Of a stretch of 64,000 bases of DNA, positions 10,981-20,063 are shown piece after piece. The notes beneath the pieces were generated by a model. The model ran no database searches and was not told where the DNA came from. It saw only the letters and a list, made by a program, of their open reading frames with translations. The first letter of the stretch is position 1. Each line of letters opens with the position of its first letter. The position numbers and the translations under genes were made by a program. This stretch comes from an uncultured Clostridia bacterium. Lineage in GTDB: Bacteria; Bacillota_A; Clostridia; TANB77; CAG-508. The stretch covers positions 1 through 64,000 of the forward strand of contig CANRFI010000002.1 in assembly GCA_947629855.1 (NCBI GenBank), in the 5' to 3' direction.

Positions 10981-11418
10981 ATGATTAAATATTATCAAGA
11001 ATTAGTAAACGAATGTATAGATCTAACAGATAATATGCAGCTATATAAAAATATGTTATTAACATTGAATACAATGAAAAATAAATTAAAAAAAATTGAA
11101 AGAAGGGAAAATGCTATGTTAAATACAAAGAAAAATTTAGAAAAATTATTAACAAACAAAAATGATGAAATCCAAAAATTAAAAGAAAAATTACAAATAA
11201 AAAACAAACAATTATTTACTTTAACATCTGAAGTTTATGATAGTTTGTCAACAATAATTAAAATAACTGAAAGAAACAATTATGGAAATTCAAAACAAAA
11301 AAATAGAAAAATTATTGAAGAAGCGGAGAACTTAAGGAAGAAAATATATGATTATAAAATAAATGATATTTTTAATGGAAAAAATAGAACTATTACCACC
11401 TACCACAGTAATATATAG
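10981..11418 (+). CDS. coiled-coil phage protein
   Basis: 145 residues, dominated by a Lys/Glu-rich helical region from about residue 28 to 75 (long heptad-like stretch). AGAAGGAGG site. Unknown function in the early region. Confidence 0.6.
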   Translation: MIKYYQELVNECIDLTDNMQLYKNMLLTLNTMKNKLKKIERRENAMLNTKKNLEKLLTNKNDEIQKLKEKLQIKNKQLFTLTSEVYDSLSTIIKITERNNYGNSKQKNRKIIEEAENLRKKIYDYKINDIFNGKNRTITTYHSNI

Positions 11419-11437
11419 TTCTACATTAAAAACATTT

Positions 11438-11472
11438 GAATAAATGTTCCATTTATATTGTAACATTTATTC
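11438..11472. repeat. 11-bp inverted repeat before the Spo0A-like gene
   Basis: GAATAAATGTT (11438-11448) and AACATTTATTC (11462-11472) around a 13-base loop: a hairpin or operator upstream of the 11507 gene. Confidence 0.5.
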
Positions 11473-11506
11473 GTAATAAAATCAAGAAAGAAAGGAAAAA
11501 AGAAAA

Positions 11507-11881
11507 ATGAGCAATATAAAAAAGAAATATAAATATTTAGATAGGGAAGAAATAAATAAAATAGCAAGACAATTGATAAAGGATATAGGAATTAAAATTA
11601 ATATTCAAGGCTTTAAATTCTGGTGTACCGCAATAACAATGGAATTTGATAATGAAGAAACTGAAAAATTAAAAATGATGGAAGTATATAGCAAAATTTC
11701 AATAAAATATAAAACAACAATGTCTAAAGTAGAAAGGGCAATGAGATATGCATATAAAGATATTGATTTGCGAAAATTTTTCAATGTTTCTTATCCTGTT
11801 AATAACACAGTCTTGTTATTTTTATTGAAAGAAGAATTAATAAACAGAATACAATATTCAGCTATATATAATAAAAAATAG
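11507..11881 (+). CDS. Spo0A C-terminal-domain-like DNA-binding protein (prophage)
   Basis: 124 residues without a receiver domain. KYKTTMSKVERAMRYAYKDI (about residues 64-83) matches the recognition helix block of Spo0A (KY-TTPSRVERAIRHAIE). The region before it fits the preceding Spo0A helices more loosely. It probably binds DNA. A chromosomal relative sits at 40357, just outside the right prophage end. Whether it affects sporulation genes or phage promoters is unknown. Confidence 0.7.
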   Translation: MSNIKKKYKYLDREEINKIARQLIKDIGIKINIQGFKFWCTAITMEFDNEETEKLKMMEVYSKISIKYKTTMSKVERAMRYAYKDIDLRKFFNVSYPVNNTVLLFLLKEELINRIQYSAIYNKK

Positions 11882-11941
11882 TTTCTTATGAAACAAGATA
11901 TTTTGTCGAGAAATAAGCAAAAAGAAAGGAAATTTATATCA

Positions 11942-12686
11942 ATGAGAAACTATATAAATATAGATAAACAACTCGAAGAATTTTATTCCGCATTGGACTA
12001 TAAACCAATCTCCGCAAATGCTATTTCAATATATTTGATATTGTTAGAAATAGATCGCAAGACAGATTGGCTTTGTGAGTTTAAAGTAACGAATAAAATT
12101 CTAATGAGTAAAGTAAAAAGATTAAACATTTCTGCATTGCAAAGGGCAAGAAATGAATTAATTAATAATGATTACATTTTATATAAGAAGCGGATCCAAT
12201 CAAAATGATGCATCTACATATACAATAGTTAAATTATATTTTGAACAACCGAACGAACAGCCGAACACACAACCGAACGAACAGCCAGATGAACACATTA
12301 TAACTAAACTAAATTCATTATTTAATTATTTTATATATAATACGACAACAAGCGAAAAAATCACATCAGAAGATAGAGACATTATAATCAAAATATTAGA
12401 AAGATTGGATATTTATATTACAAATCCTAAAATATTAGAATATTTTAATGAACAACAAAAGTATGATTATAAGCTGAAATATTGGGCAATTAAAGAAATA
12501 TATTTCAGCCCAGATAAAGCATTTTTATATAATTTAACCAGGAAACAATTTGAATTTAGATTTTTAAAAGCAAAAAAATATATGGATATTAAAAAATGTT
12601 CAATATATGAATTTTTAGCATATTTTATAAAATGCTTAAAAAACGAAATGCAGAAAGGAGCGAAAATAAATGACCGAAAATTGTAA
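11942..12686 (+). CDS. phage replication initiator, DnaD/replisome-organiser like, read with one +1 shift at CGG
   Basis: The N-terminal 85 residues look like the winged helix of phage replication organisers (ISANAISIYLILLEIDRKTDW). A linker with NEQPN-type repeats follows, then a helical C-terminal domain. The N-terminal frame runs out at 12208; reading CGGA (12191-12194) as one unit joins it to the downstream frame, giving about 247 residues in total. The joined frame reads ILYKK-G-SNQNDASTYTIVKLYFEQ, which fits family members. Start 11942 is preferred because AAAGGAAA precedes it. It overlaps the next gene by 17 bases. Confidence 0.72.
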
Positions 12687-12969
12687 AATAAATCTTAGTT
12701 ATTTTTCTCAAAGAACAGAAATAATAAAACATAAAAAATATAAACCAAAACCAGAAGCAGCTCATTTAGTTAGATATAAACCAAAACTAGAATATGAATA
12801 TTATATTTGTGATTATTGTAAACAAGAAATAAAGATAGAAAAAAAATGGAAAAATAAAACAGGAGGAATAATAGTTCTACCAGCTACTATTACAGGTAGA
12901 GAACCAATAGAAATTGCAATTCATAATAAATGTTTAGGTTTATTTATAAAAGAATTGGAGGCGAATTAG
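12670..12969 (+). CDS. hypothetical zinc-knuckle phage protein
   Basis: 99 residues with one CDYCK pair and a later His-Asn-Lys-Cys, possibly a zinc site. A GAAAGGAG site lies within the previous gene. Unknown. Confidence 0.6.
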   Translation: MTENCKINLSYFSQRTEIIKHKKYKPKPEAAHLVRYKPKLEYEYYICDYCKQEIKIEKKWKNKTGGIIVLPATITGREPIEIAIHNKCLGLFIKELEAN

Positions 12970-12970
12970 T

Positions 12971-13390
12971 TTGGAAAAAATAATTTATGAGATAGAAATC
13001 CAGGAAAGCATAACAGGAAAGCAAAGACCACGAATGAATACATATACAGGAAAAGCCTATACACCAACAAAAACCAAAAATTATGAATATTTAGTTAGGC
13101 AAATATTCGTATATAAATATCCACAATTTATACCAATAGAAGGTAGAGTTAAATTAACTGTTATAGCATATTTTGAATTACCAAAAAAAAGGACTAAAAT
13201 TCAGGAAACACAAATGCTAGCAGATATAATAAGTCCAACTAAAAAGCCAGATTGGGATAATATAGGAAAAATTATTAGTGATGCATTAAATAAGTTTGCA
13301 TTTAAGGATGATTCACAAATAACAGAAGCAACAATTATAAAAAAATATGCTAGAACTCCAAAAGTTGTAGTCAAGATAGAAGAATATTAA
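12971..13390 (+). CDS. RusA-like Holliday junction resolvase
   Basis: Cuts four-way DNA junctions during phage replication. 139 residues: the RPR motif (GKQRPRMNTYTGKAYTP), the metal-binding KPDWDNIGKIISDALN motif and FKDDSQI are all family hallmarks. It starts with TTG 12971 after GGAGG. It lies directly after the replication gene, as usual. Confidence 0.92.
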   Translation: MEKIIYEIEIQESITGKQRPRMNTYTGKAYTPTKTKNYEYLVRQIFVYKYPQFIPIEGRVKLTVIAYFELPKKRTKIQETQMLADIISPTKKPDWDNIGKIISDALNKFAFKDDSQITEATIIKKYARTPKVVVKIEEY

Positions 13391-13411
13391 GAATATAGGA
13401 GATGATAAAAG

Positions 13412-13639
13412 GTGAAAGATAGAATAAAACATTTTGATTATAAAATATACGAATTAGAGGAAAAGGCAAAGACATTTTTATTAATATTAATAGTATTTAT
13501 AATAGGATTTCTAATAGGATACTGGTGTAAAAATGCAGAATATGAAGACGAGATATACAAACAAAAAATTGAAATTATAGATTTAAGAGAACAAGTTGAC
13601 AGAGCGATATACGAAAATAGAAAGGAAGACAAGCAATAA
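13412..13639 (+). CDS. small membrane protein, copy 1 of a duplicated pair
   Basis: 75 residues from GTG 13412 after AGGAGATG. One membrane helix (about residues 22-42) followed by a charged coiled region. Nearly identical to the protein at 15499, together with its downstream partner; see the duplication finding. Function unknown. Confidence 0.65.
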   Translation: MKDRIKHFDYKIYELEEKAKTFLLILIVFIIGFLIGYWCKNAEYEDEIYKQKIEIIDLREQVDRAIYENRKEDKQ

Positions 13640-14019
13640 TGGAAGATAAAATTGAAGTTGGAGAATATGTAAAATTACAATATGGAAAAATAGACCAAGT
13701 AAAAAACAATGATTATTATATGCAACAATATATTGAATGTGAGAAAGGCTTATATCTTAGAGAAAATATAGTCAAACATTCTAAACACAAATTAAAATTA
13801 ATAGAAGCAGGCGACTATGTAAATGGTTATAAAGTATTAGCAATAGAAAAACATTTTCAAGTTCAGCCATACAGAATAAGTATTATGGTTTATAAAACAA
13901 AAGATGTAGAATTTTGGAAAAGTCTAGAAGAACAAGATATAGAAGATATAGTAACGAAAGAAAAATTTGAAAGTGTGAAATATAAAGTTCAGGAGGCAAA
14001 AGATGCAAACAAAGTGTAA
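13639..14019 (+). CDS. hypothetical phage protein, copy 1 of a duplicated pair
   Basis: 126 residues, starting on the last base of the previous stop. The C-terminal half (DYVNGYKVLAIEKHFQVQPY...) is almost identical to the 15723 protein, while the N-terminal halves differ, suggesting domain exchange. Confidence 0.65.
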   Translation: MEDKIEVGEYVKLQYGKIDQVKNNDYYMQQYIECEKGLYLRENIVKHSKHKLKLIEAGDYVNGYKVLAIEKHFQVQPYRISIMVYKTKDVEFWKSLEEQDIEDIVTKEKFESVKYKVQEAKDANKV

Positions 14020-14188
14020 TAAGTGTAACAGTAATAAATTATTTGTAGAAATACAAGGAACTAGACGAGGACTATATTGTGGCGAATGTGGAAAATGGCA
14101 AAAATGGATAACAAGAGAAGAATTACAAATAGCAAAGTTTAATGGATTTAAAATCATAGATAGATATTTTGAATATAAAGAGAAATAA
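14003..14188 (+). CDS. small zinc-ribbon protein
   Basis: 61 residues with two Cys pairs (CNKCNSNK and YCGECGKW), a classic zinc ribbon. It overlaps the previous gene; AGGAGG precedes it. Probably nucleic-acid or protein binding. Confidence 0.7.
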   Translation: MQTKCNKCNSNKLFVEIQGTRRGLYCGECGKWQKWITREELQIAKFNGFKIIDRYFEYKEK

Positions 14189-14208
14189 TTTAAGGGGGGA
14201 AAAGTAAA

Positions 14209-14490
14209 ATGTTAATAATTAGCCAAGATAAAACACAAATATTTAATTTTGACAATATAAATTATTTACATATGGGGAAAAATCTCGACAATGATTTTGC
14301 AGTAGAAATCAATTATAGTGATTGCAATTATAATGTAATAGCAAGATATAAAACAGAAGAAAGAGCAAAAGAAGTATTGCAAGAGATAATAAGTGAATAT
14401 AAAAAATATGCAACTATATCAAATGTAGCAGGTAATGATATTAGAGGAATATATAATATTCCAAAAGTATATGAAATGCCAGAGGATTAG
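14209..14490 (+). CDS. hypothetical phage protein
   Basis: 93 residues, unrecognised, after AAGGGGGG. It begins MLIISQDKTQIFNFDNIN, a pattern found in small Firmicute phage proteins of unknown role. Confidence 0.6.
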   Translation: MLIISQDKTQIFNFDNINYLHMGKNLDNDFAVEINYSDCNYNVIARYKTEERAKEVLQEIISEYKKYATISNVAGNDIRGIYNIPKVYEMPED

Positions 14491-14493
14491 CCT

Positions 14494-14677
14494 ATGAAAT
14501 ATAATTATCCACAATTAACTCGGAATATGTGCAAAAGCACTGAAAAATAATTTATGCTATGGCTGTTGCAAATTAGAAAATCCATATTTCACTGGACAAG
14601 ATAAATGTAATTTAGTGCAAGAGCCAATACAAAAAATTAAACAAATTTTAGGAATAGGAGAACAAATAAAGATATGA
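14494..14677 (+). CDS. 60-residue Cys-rich phage protein, visible only with a +1 shift at CGG
   Basis: From ATG 14494 the plain frame soon ends. Treating CGGA (14521-14524) as one unit gives a 60-residue product, MKYNYPQLT-G-ICAKALKNNLC..., with cysteines in ICAKA, CYGCC and DKCNL. Its stop overlaps the ATG of the methylase (ATGA), the typical spacing of this operon. This tight junction and the good Cys pattern support the joined reading. Confidence 0.6.
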
Positions 14678-15493
14678 AATCAAATGTAAAAATAGAACTA
14701 TATAACGATCACTTTGAAAATGCAAAAAGATACGGAATACCACATGCTCAATTAATTATAGCAGATATACCATATAACTTAGGAAATAATGCTTATGCAA
14801 GTAATCCAATGTGGTATGTAGATGGAAATAATAAAAACGGAGAAAGCAATTTAGCAGGAAAAACTTTTTTTGATACAGACAAAGATTTCAAAATAAATAA
14901 TTTTTTTGATTTTTGTACTAGATATTTAAAGAAAGAACCTAAAGAAAAAGGACAAGCACCAGCAATGATTGTATTTTGTGCATTTGAACAAATACCGATG
15001 GTTATAGAAGAAGCAAAAAAACATGGATTGCAAAAAAATTATCCATTAATATTTATAAAAAATTATTCAAGTCAAGTATTAAAAGCAAATATGAAAATAG
15101 TAGGAGCTACAGAATATGCAGTTGTACTATATAGAGATAAATTACCAAAATTTAATAATAATCATAATATGATTTTTAATTGGTTTGAATGGAAAAGAGA
15201 TAATAAAAATATATATCCTAAAATACATCCAACGCAAAAGCCAATAGGTTTATTAAAAAGTCTTATAGAAATATTTACAGATGAGGAAGATGTTGTTATT
15301 GATCCTGTTGCTCGGTAGTGGTTCAACATTAAGGGCTTGTGCAGAGTTAAATAGAAATTGTTATGGTTTTGAAATAAAAAAGGATTTTTATAAATCAGCG
15401 AAAGAAAAAATGTTAAGTGAAGATATATTAAATGGAATTTTAGCAGACGGACAAATAAGTTTTGATACAAATATAAATCAAATAGGAGGATAA
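14674..15493 (+). CDS. phage DNA adenine/cytosine N-methyltransferase, read with one +1 shift at CGG
   Basis: Transfers methyl groups from S-adenosylmethionine to DNA. The catalytic motif comes first (ADIPYNLG, a DPPY variant), and the SAM-binding motif I comes last (DPVAGSGST), so the order is that of the beta class. The conserved first glycine of motif I is encoded by CGGT (15313-15316); a +1 shift joins the two frames into about 272 residues and continues into LRACAELNRNCYGFEIKKDFY. It may protect phage DNA from host restriction; no partner endonuclease is seen. Confidence 0.87.
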
Positions 15494-15498
15494 ATCAA

Positions 15499-15723
15499 AT
15501 GAAAAAAACGAAGCATTTTGATTATAAATTATACGAATTAGAAGAAAAGGCAAAGACATTTTTATTAGTATTAATGGTCTTTATAATAGGATTTTTAATA
15601 GGATACTGGTGTAAAAATGCAGAATATGAGGACGAGATATACAAACAAAAAATTGAAATTATAGATTTAAGGGAACAAGTTGACAGAGCGAGATATGAGA
15701 ATAGAAAGGAGGACAAGCAATAA
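15499..15723 (+). CDS. small membrane protein, copy 2 of a duplicated pair
   Basis: 74 residues, nearly identical to the 13412 product over its whole length, with the same membrane helix and the same ENRKEDKQ ending. GGAGG site just before. Confidence 0.65.
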   Translation: MKKTKHFDYKLYELEEKAKTFLLVLMVFIIGFLIGYWCKNAEYEDEIYKQKIEIIDLREQVDRARYENRKEDKQ

Positions 15724-16088
15724 TGGAAGATAAAATTGAAGTTGGAGAATATGGAAGAACTGACGAAGGAAATATTTTTGAATTTGGTGGATATTTCAAA
15801 AGTGGAAATATAGATAGTATGACCGATAAAGATGGAATATTGTATGGAAATCAGCAGAAATGTTGTAAAAAACATTCCAAAAACATAATGGAATTAATAG
15901 AAGTAAGCGACTATGTAAATGGTTATAAAGTATTAGCAATAGAAAAACATTTTCAAGTTCAGCCATACAGAATAAGTATTATGGTTTATAAAACAAAAGA
16001 TGCAGAATTTTGGATAAGTTTAGAAGAAGAAACTATAGAAGATATAGTAACAAAAGAACAATTTGAAAGTGTGAAATATAAAGTTTAG
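15723..16088 (+). CDS. hypothetical phage protein, copy 2 of a duplicated pair
   Basis: 121 residues. It starts with the same MEDKIEVGEY as copy 1, has a different middle (about residues 11-60), then the same C-terminal half. One-base overlap with the previous stop. Confidence 0.65.
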   Translation: MEDKIEVGEYGRTDEGNIFEFGGYFKSGNIDSMTDKDGILYGNQQKCCKKHSKNIMELIEVSDYVNGYKVLAIEKHFQVQPYRISIMVYKTKDAEFWISLEEETIEDIVTKEQFESVKYKV

Positions 16089-16098
16089 GAGGCAAAAG

Positions 16099-16356
16099 AT
16101 GAGTAAAGTACAAGAAATTGAATTAGCAAAAGTAGAAGAAATAATAGCACATAAGATAAATGATTTTGTTGAGAAATATAATCAATATCCAAAGTATTTA
16201 AAACTACCATTATGGATTAGTAATTATATGAAACAAACAATGAGAAATATTCAAAATTTGAATTTAGATTACAATACAAAATTGTTATTATATAGAAATT
16301 TAGCAGTATGTGAAACAATAACTATATCACAACCAGAAGAAATAGAGGTGTTTTAG
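16099..16356 (+). CDS. hypothetical phage protein
   Basis: 85 residues, mostly helical, after AGGAGGC. Not recognised; part of a tight operon of small early genes. Confidence 0.58.
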   Translation: MSKVQEIELAKVEEIIAHKINDFVEKYNQYPKYLKLPLWISNYMKQTMRNIQNLNLDYNTKLLLYRNLAVCETITISQPEEIEVF

Positions 16357-16656
16357 ATGTTAAGTAAAGAAATAGATTTAGTAGATATAGTAAAATTACA
16401 AAAATGGTATATAGATATTTTTGAACAAGAAGATAGTGATTATCCAGATTATAGGGTAATAGGACAAAAGAATAGACATATACAAAGAATATTAAATAAA
16501 ATCACACCTGATAAAGAAGAACAAAGAAAAATATGGGACATCATAATACATGAAAGTTGGAATTTTGAAGATAGAACATTTAAACCGATATGTGATGGAA
16601 TAAGAGCATTAGGATATAAAATTATAAGTAAGGAGACACAAGAAAATGTTAAGTAA
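16357..16656 (+). CDS. hypothetical phage protein
   Basis: 99 residues; ATG immediately follows the previous stop. Rich in acidic and aromatic residues, not recognised. Confidence 0.58.
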   Translation: MLSKEIDLVDIVKLQKWYIDIFEQEDSDYPDYRVIGQKNRHIQRILNKITPDKEEQRKIWDIIIHESWNFEDRTFKPICDGIRALGYKIISKETQENVK

Positions 16657-17062
16657 AGAAGAAATAGAAAAAGCAAAAAGACAATTAGAGATAATGCTTA
16701 AATGTAGAAAAAAACAAAAAGAAGAATTTTCAGAATGTATTAATTGTAATGAAGATATAGAATCTTTAGAAATAATATTACAATACATAGACCAACTAGA
16801 AAATCAAATACAAGCAAAAGAAATGGAACACGAATATGATGTAAATATGATAGATGAAGTAAAAGGCAATTCAGTTAAATTATATAAAGAAATAAGAAAG
16901 CAAAACAAAATAATAAATGAAATGGCAGATATAATAAAAGACTATGATATAGATTATTCAGACATATGTAAGTATAGATTTATACGACATTGCGAAAAAG
17001 CACCAAATGGTTGCAAAGAATGTATAAAACAATATTTTGAAAAGAAAGTAGAGGAAAAGTAA
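16646..17062 (+). CDS. hypothetical phage protein with Cys clusters and coiled coil
   Basis: 138 residues: the helix-rich start contains ECINCNEDIESLEIILQYI, and the C-terminus has CKYRFIRHCEKAPNGCKECI, perhaps a metal site. The IESLEIIL-type helix is shared with the 18926 and 19373 products, suggesting a small family inside this phage. Confidence 0.6.
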   Translation: MLSKEEIEKAKRQLEIMLKCRKKQKEEFSECINCNEDIESLEIILQYIDQLENQIQAKEMEHEYDVNMIDEVKGNSVKLYKEIRKQNKIINEMADIIKDYDIDYSDICKYRFIRHCEKAPNGCKECIKQYFEKKVEEK

Positions 17063-17470
17063 ATGAATATACAAGTAGGAGATTTAGTAACATATATAAA
17101 TAGTATTGGAAATATAAGACAAGTAGTTATTAAAGATGAAGAACAAAAAATAAAATATGTTAACAATGTTGATACATATAAAAATATTTTAAAAATAGAA
17201 CGCCCAAAATATGAAGTAGTAGAAGAAAAGAAAGAGTTATTGACAGAAGAAGAAAAAGCAGATTTGAAAGATATTATAGAAAATGTTAATAAATACAGTT
17301 GTATGAAAGTAAATACAATATCTTTTAGAGAAACTAATAATGATAAATTAGTTATTAATTGTTTTAATAATGATTATTGCATGTTTGAAATGGTTATATA
17401 TGAAAAATTTAAGAATTTAAACAAATCGGAAAGATATACCTTAAAAGAACTAGGATTGGAGGAAAATTAA
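17063..17470 (+). CDS. hypothetical phage protein
   Basis: 135 residues; the N-terminus (VGDLVTYINSIGNIRQVV) looks like a small beta-barrel. Start directly after the previous stop. Unknown. Confidence 0.58.
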   Translation: MNIQVGDLVTYINSIGNIRQVVIKDEEQKIKYVNNVDTYKNILKIERPKYEVVEEKKELLTEEEKADLKDIIENVNKYSCMKVNTISFRETNNDKLVINCFNNDYCMFEMVIYEKFKNLNKSERYTLKELGLEEN

Positions 17471-18097
17471 ATGGAAGAATATCATAAAATACAAACATTA
17501 TTCAAAAGAGACGAAAAAACAAAAAAGTTAATTGAAGGAGAATTTACTAATAAAACGGTAGAGTTCATAAAAGACCTTAAATGGCAATTTACTGAAAAGA
17601 TAGATGGAACTAATATAAGAATTATGTGGGATGGGCATAAAGTAACATTTGGAGGTAGAACTGATAAAGCACAAATACCAGTAGATTTAATGAACAGATT
17701 AGTTGAACTATTTGGCGGAGAAACAAACGAGCAATTATTTGAGCAAAAATTTGGAGAAACAGAAGTAATGCTAGTGGGAGAAGGTTATGGCGAAAAAATC
17801 CAGAACGGAGGTCTATATAGAAAAGGACAAGACTTTATATTATTTGATGTAAAAATAACTGGTAACTGGCAACCAAGAGAAAGTGTTGAAGATATTGCAA
17901 GATATTTTGGAATAGATGTAGTTCCTATTGTATTAGAGGGAACAATACAAGAAGGGATAGATTTTGTAAAGACAGAACCTGATTCAAAAATAGGAACTGC
18001 TAAGTCAGAGGGAGTAGTAGGCAGACCACTTGTAGAAATGCAAGATAGATGTGGGAATAGACTAATTGTTAAGATAAAAGTAAATGATTTTAAGTAG
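17471..18097 (+). CDS. RNA ligase, T4 Rnl2-like
   Basis: Joins RNA ends through an enzyme-AMP intermediate. 208 residues: the lysine nucleotidylation motif EKIDGTNIRI (about residues 41-50) with upstream WQFTEK, then FGGRTDKA (motif Ia-like), LVGEGYGEKI (motif III-like), SEGVVGRP (motif IV) and KIKVNDFK (motif V). This is a short, catalytic-core-only form common in Firmicute phages. It may repair tRNA cut by host anticodon nucleases; that role is inferred from T4 phage. AGGATTGGAGG precedes ATG 17471. Confidence 0.9.
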   Translation: MEEYHKIQTLFKRDEKTKKLIEGEFTNKTVEFIKDLKWQFTEKIDGTNIRIMWDGHKVTFGGRTDKAQIPVDLMNRLVELFGGETNEQLFEQKFGETEVMLVGEGYGEKIQNGGLYRKGQDFILFDVKITGNWQPRESVEDIARYFGIDVVPIVLEGTIQEGIDFVKTEPDSKIGTAKSEGVVGRPLVEMQDRCGNRLIVKIKVNDFK

Positions 18098-18105
18098 GAG
18101 GAAAT

Positions 18106-18507
18106 ATGAGAGAGATAGAATTTAGAGGAAAAAGTATAATGGAAGGTACAGAAGGAAGATGGCTATATTCATTTGGAATAAAATATGGAGATGATATTGA
18201 ATTACTATATTGTGATGAAGAAACATCAGATACTTGGTATTATGTGGATAGAGAAACCATAGGACAATATACAGGAATGAAAGACATAAATAGAACAAAG
18301 ATATATGAAGGCGATATAGTGGCAGAAGAAGGACACTATGTAAATTCTGATAGATTAGTGTATCAAAAAATTCAATGGAAAGAAAATTATGCTTGTTGGT
18401 TGAGAGGAGAATATCAAAGATTAACTCCTAAAAATATTGAAAGATATAAAATTACAGTAATAGGCAACATATATGATAATCCAGACTTATTAAAGGAGGA
18501 ACTATGA
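18106..18507 (+). CDS. YopX-family phage protein
   Basis: 133 residues. REIEFRGK at the start, then ETIGQYTGMKDINRTKIYEGDIV and the ending VIGNIYDNPDLL are hallmarks of the YopX family, which is widespread in Firmicute phages and of unknown function. AGGAGG site. Confidence 0.92.
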   Translation: MREIEFRGKSIMEGTEGRWLYSFGIKYGDDIELLYCDEETSDTWYYVDRETIGQYTGMKDINRTKIYEGDIVAEEGHYVNSDRLVYQKIQWKENYACWLRGEYQRLTPKNIERYKITVIGNIYDNPDLLKEEL

Positions 18508-18914
18508 ACGAAGATAAAGAATTAGAAGAAGATTTACAAAGAGCAGAATTACTAATATCTGCAATAAATGGCAACAGTAATACAGCAATAGAAAATATTG
18601 AAAAAAAAGGCAGAGATAAAATATTAAATAAAATTCAATTACCAATTTATGGATTATATATAAACGGAAAAATATTTGATAGAGAAGAGACAAGAGAAAT
18701 TGTTGTTAATAAATATAAAGAATTAGGTATAGAAATAATTAATGAAGAAAACGATTTATTCTATAATGTTAAATTACCATACAATATAAAATTAAAGGAT
18801 AGCGAAAGTGTATATTGGACTTATTTAGTAGATAAAAACGGAAAAGAATTAGCAAGTATATTTTATAAAGCAGTATTTTATGATAGAGATGCTTTTATAA
18901 ATATAGACTGGTAG
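18504..18914 (+). CDS. hypothetical phage protein
   Basis: 136 residues, 4-base overlap with the YopX gene (ATGA). Acidic N-terminus, then a mixed fold. Not recognised. Confidence 0.58.
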   Translation: MNEDKELEEDLQRAELLISAINGNSNTAIENIEKKGRDKILNKIQLPIYGLYINGKIFDREETREIVVNKYKELGIEIINEENDLFYNVKLPYNIKLKDSESVYWTYLVDKNGKELASIFYKAVFYDRDAFINIDW

Positions 18915-18925
18915 GAGGGTAGATT

Positions 18926-19369
18926 ATGGAATTAGAAGTAGCAATTGAAAATTTAAAGAAACAATTAGAAAATACAAAAAAAGCAAATGAATGTGGTCTT
19001 GCAACTAAAGGAGAATTTAAAGAAGATATTGAAGCCATAGAAACAGTATTACAAGCATTAAATAATTTTATATTTGTAATGGAAGAAATAATAAAAGCAT
19101 TAGAAAAAGTAACAGAAGAACGAGATATATACAAAGAAGAACACAATAAAATAACAAAATTATTAAATTTAAAAGAAGGCTCGTTAAATCCACCAGTAGA
19201 ACTTGTTATAGAAAGTTTAAAGAAAGCATTACAAAATTCAATATCTAAAGATATAATAAGACAAAAAATCAATGAAAGACAATTTGAATTACAACAAGAA
19301 TATAAAGATTTTAAAGATGATGTAAGATTAAATACATTACAAGAATTATATTATTATAAGGAGGACTAG
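18926..19369 (+). CDS. hypothetical coiled-coil phage protein
   Basis: 147 residues, largely helical with heptad character (IENLKKQLENTKKANECG, IEAIETVLQALNNF). Shares the ETVLQAL helix with 19373. AGGAGGG site. Confidence 0.58.
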   Translation: MELEVAIENLKKQLENTKKANECGLATKGEFKEDIEAIETVLQALNNFIFVMEEIIKALEKVTEERDIYKEEHNKITKLLNLKEGSLNPPVELVIESLKKALQNSISKDIIRQKINERQFELQQEYKDFKDDVRLNTLQELYYYKED

Positions 19370-19372
19370 CTT

Positions 19373-19801
19373 ATGGAAGTAGAGAAGGCTATTAAATATA
19401 TAAGAATGATTTTAAGAGAAAAAGACTTGCCAGATGCTGCAAAAAGTCTAGGATATGTTTATGGTACAGAAGCTATAGAAACAGTATTAGACTATATAAA
19501 AATATTAGAAAGAGCAACTGATAACAAATATTATTATGTGGTAGGTGGAAGAACATTATATAGTAGATTAAGCGAACTAAAAAAAGAAGATTTAATAAAA
19601 GCATATTTAAGATTACGAAACGAAGTAAATCAATATATTAAAGAAAATTCAATACCTAAAAAGAAAATAGAAAATAAGATAAACAGAAGAATAACTAAAC
19701 TTGATGCTGAAAGAGACGATAATCTTGATTACGCTTCTGATTATGATTATGAAATACAACTTTGGGAAGAAATGAAACAAGAATTATTGGAAGATAAATA
19801 A
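19373..19801 (+). CDS. hypothetical phage protein
   Basis: 142 residues, helical. Shares an EAIETVLDYIKILE helix with the previous protein, so the two are probably distant paralogues. AAGGAGG site. Confidence 0.58.
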   Translation: MEVEKAIKYIRMILREKDLPDAAKSLGYVYGTEAIETVLDYIKILERATDNKYYYVVGGRTLYSRLSELKKEDLIKAYLRLRNEVNQYIKENSIPKKKIENKINRRITKLDAERDDNLDYASDYDYEIQLWEEMKQELLEDK

Positions 19802-19846
19802 TATAAACTTAATAAAATAGAGCATACTACATTTTAGAGGTGTAGT

Positions 19847-20050
19847 ATGAACGAAAAAGAGATTATAGAAAAATGGACAAGTGGACTAAGTAAAGAGCAG
19901 TTAGCAAAAATATATAAAAGACAATACAATCAAAGCATAAGGATAATAAGAAGCGAAGTCAGAAACAGACATAGTGGAAGATTTATAACAAGTTATGAAG
20001 CATTAAGGTATATTGAACAAACGATATACAAATATTTAAAAAGGAAGTGA
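19847..20050 (+). CDS. small HTH-like phage protein
   Basis: 67 basic residues with a possible helix-turn-helix (WTSGLSKEQLAKIYKRQYNQ). TTTAGAGGTG site. Possibly a late-operon regulator; weakly supported. Confidence 0.5.
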   Translation: MNEKEIIEKWTSGLSKEQLAKIYKRQYNQSIRIIRSEVRNRHSGRFITSYEALRYIEQTIYKYLKRK

Positions 20051-20063
20051 ATTAAGTAAAAAA

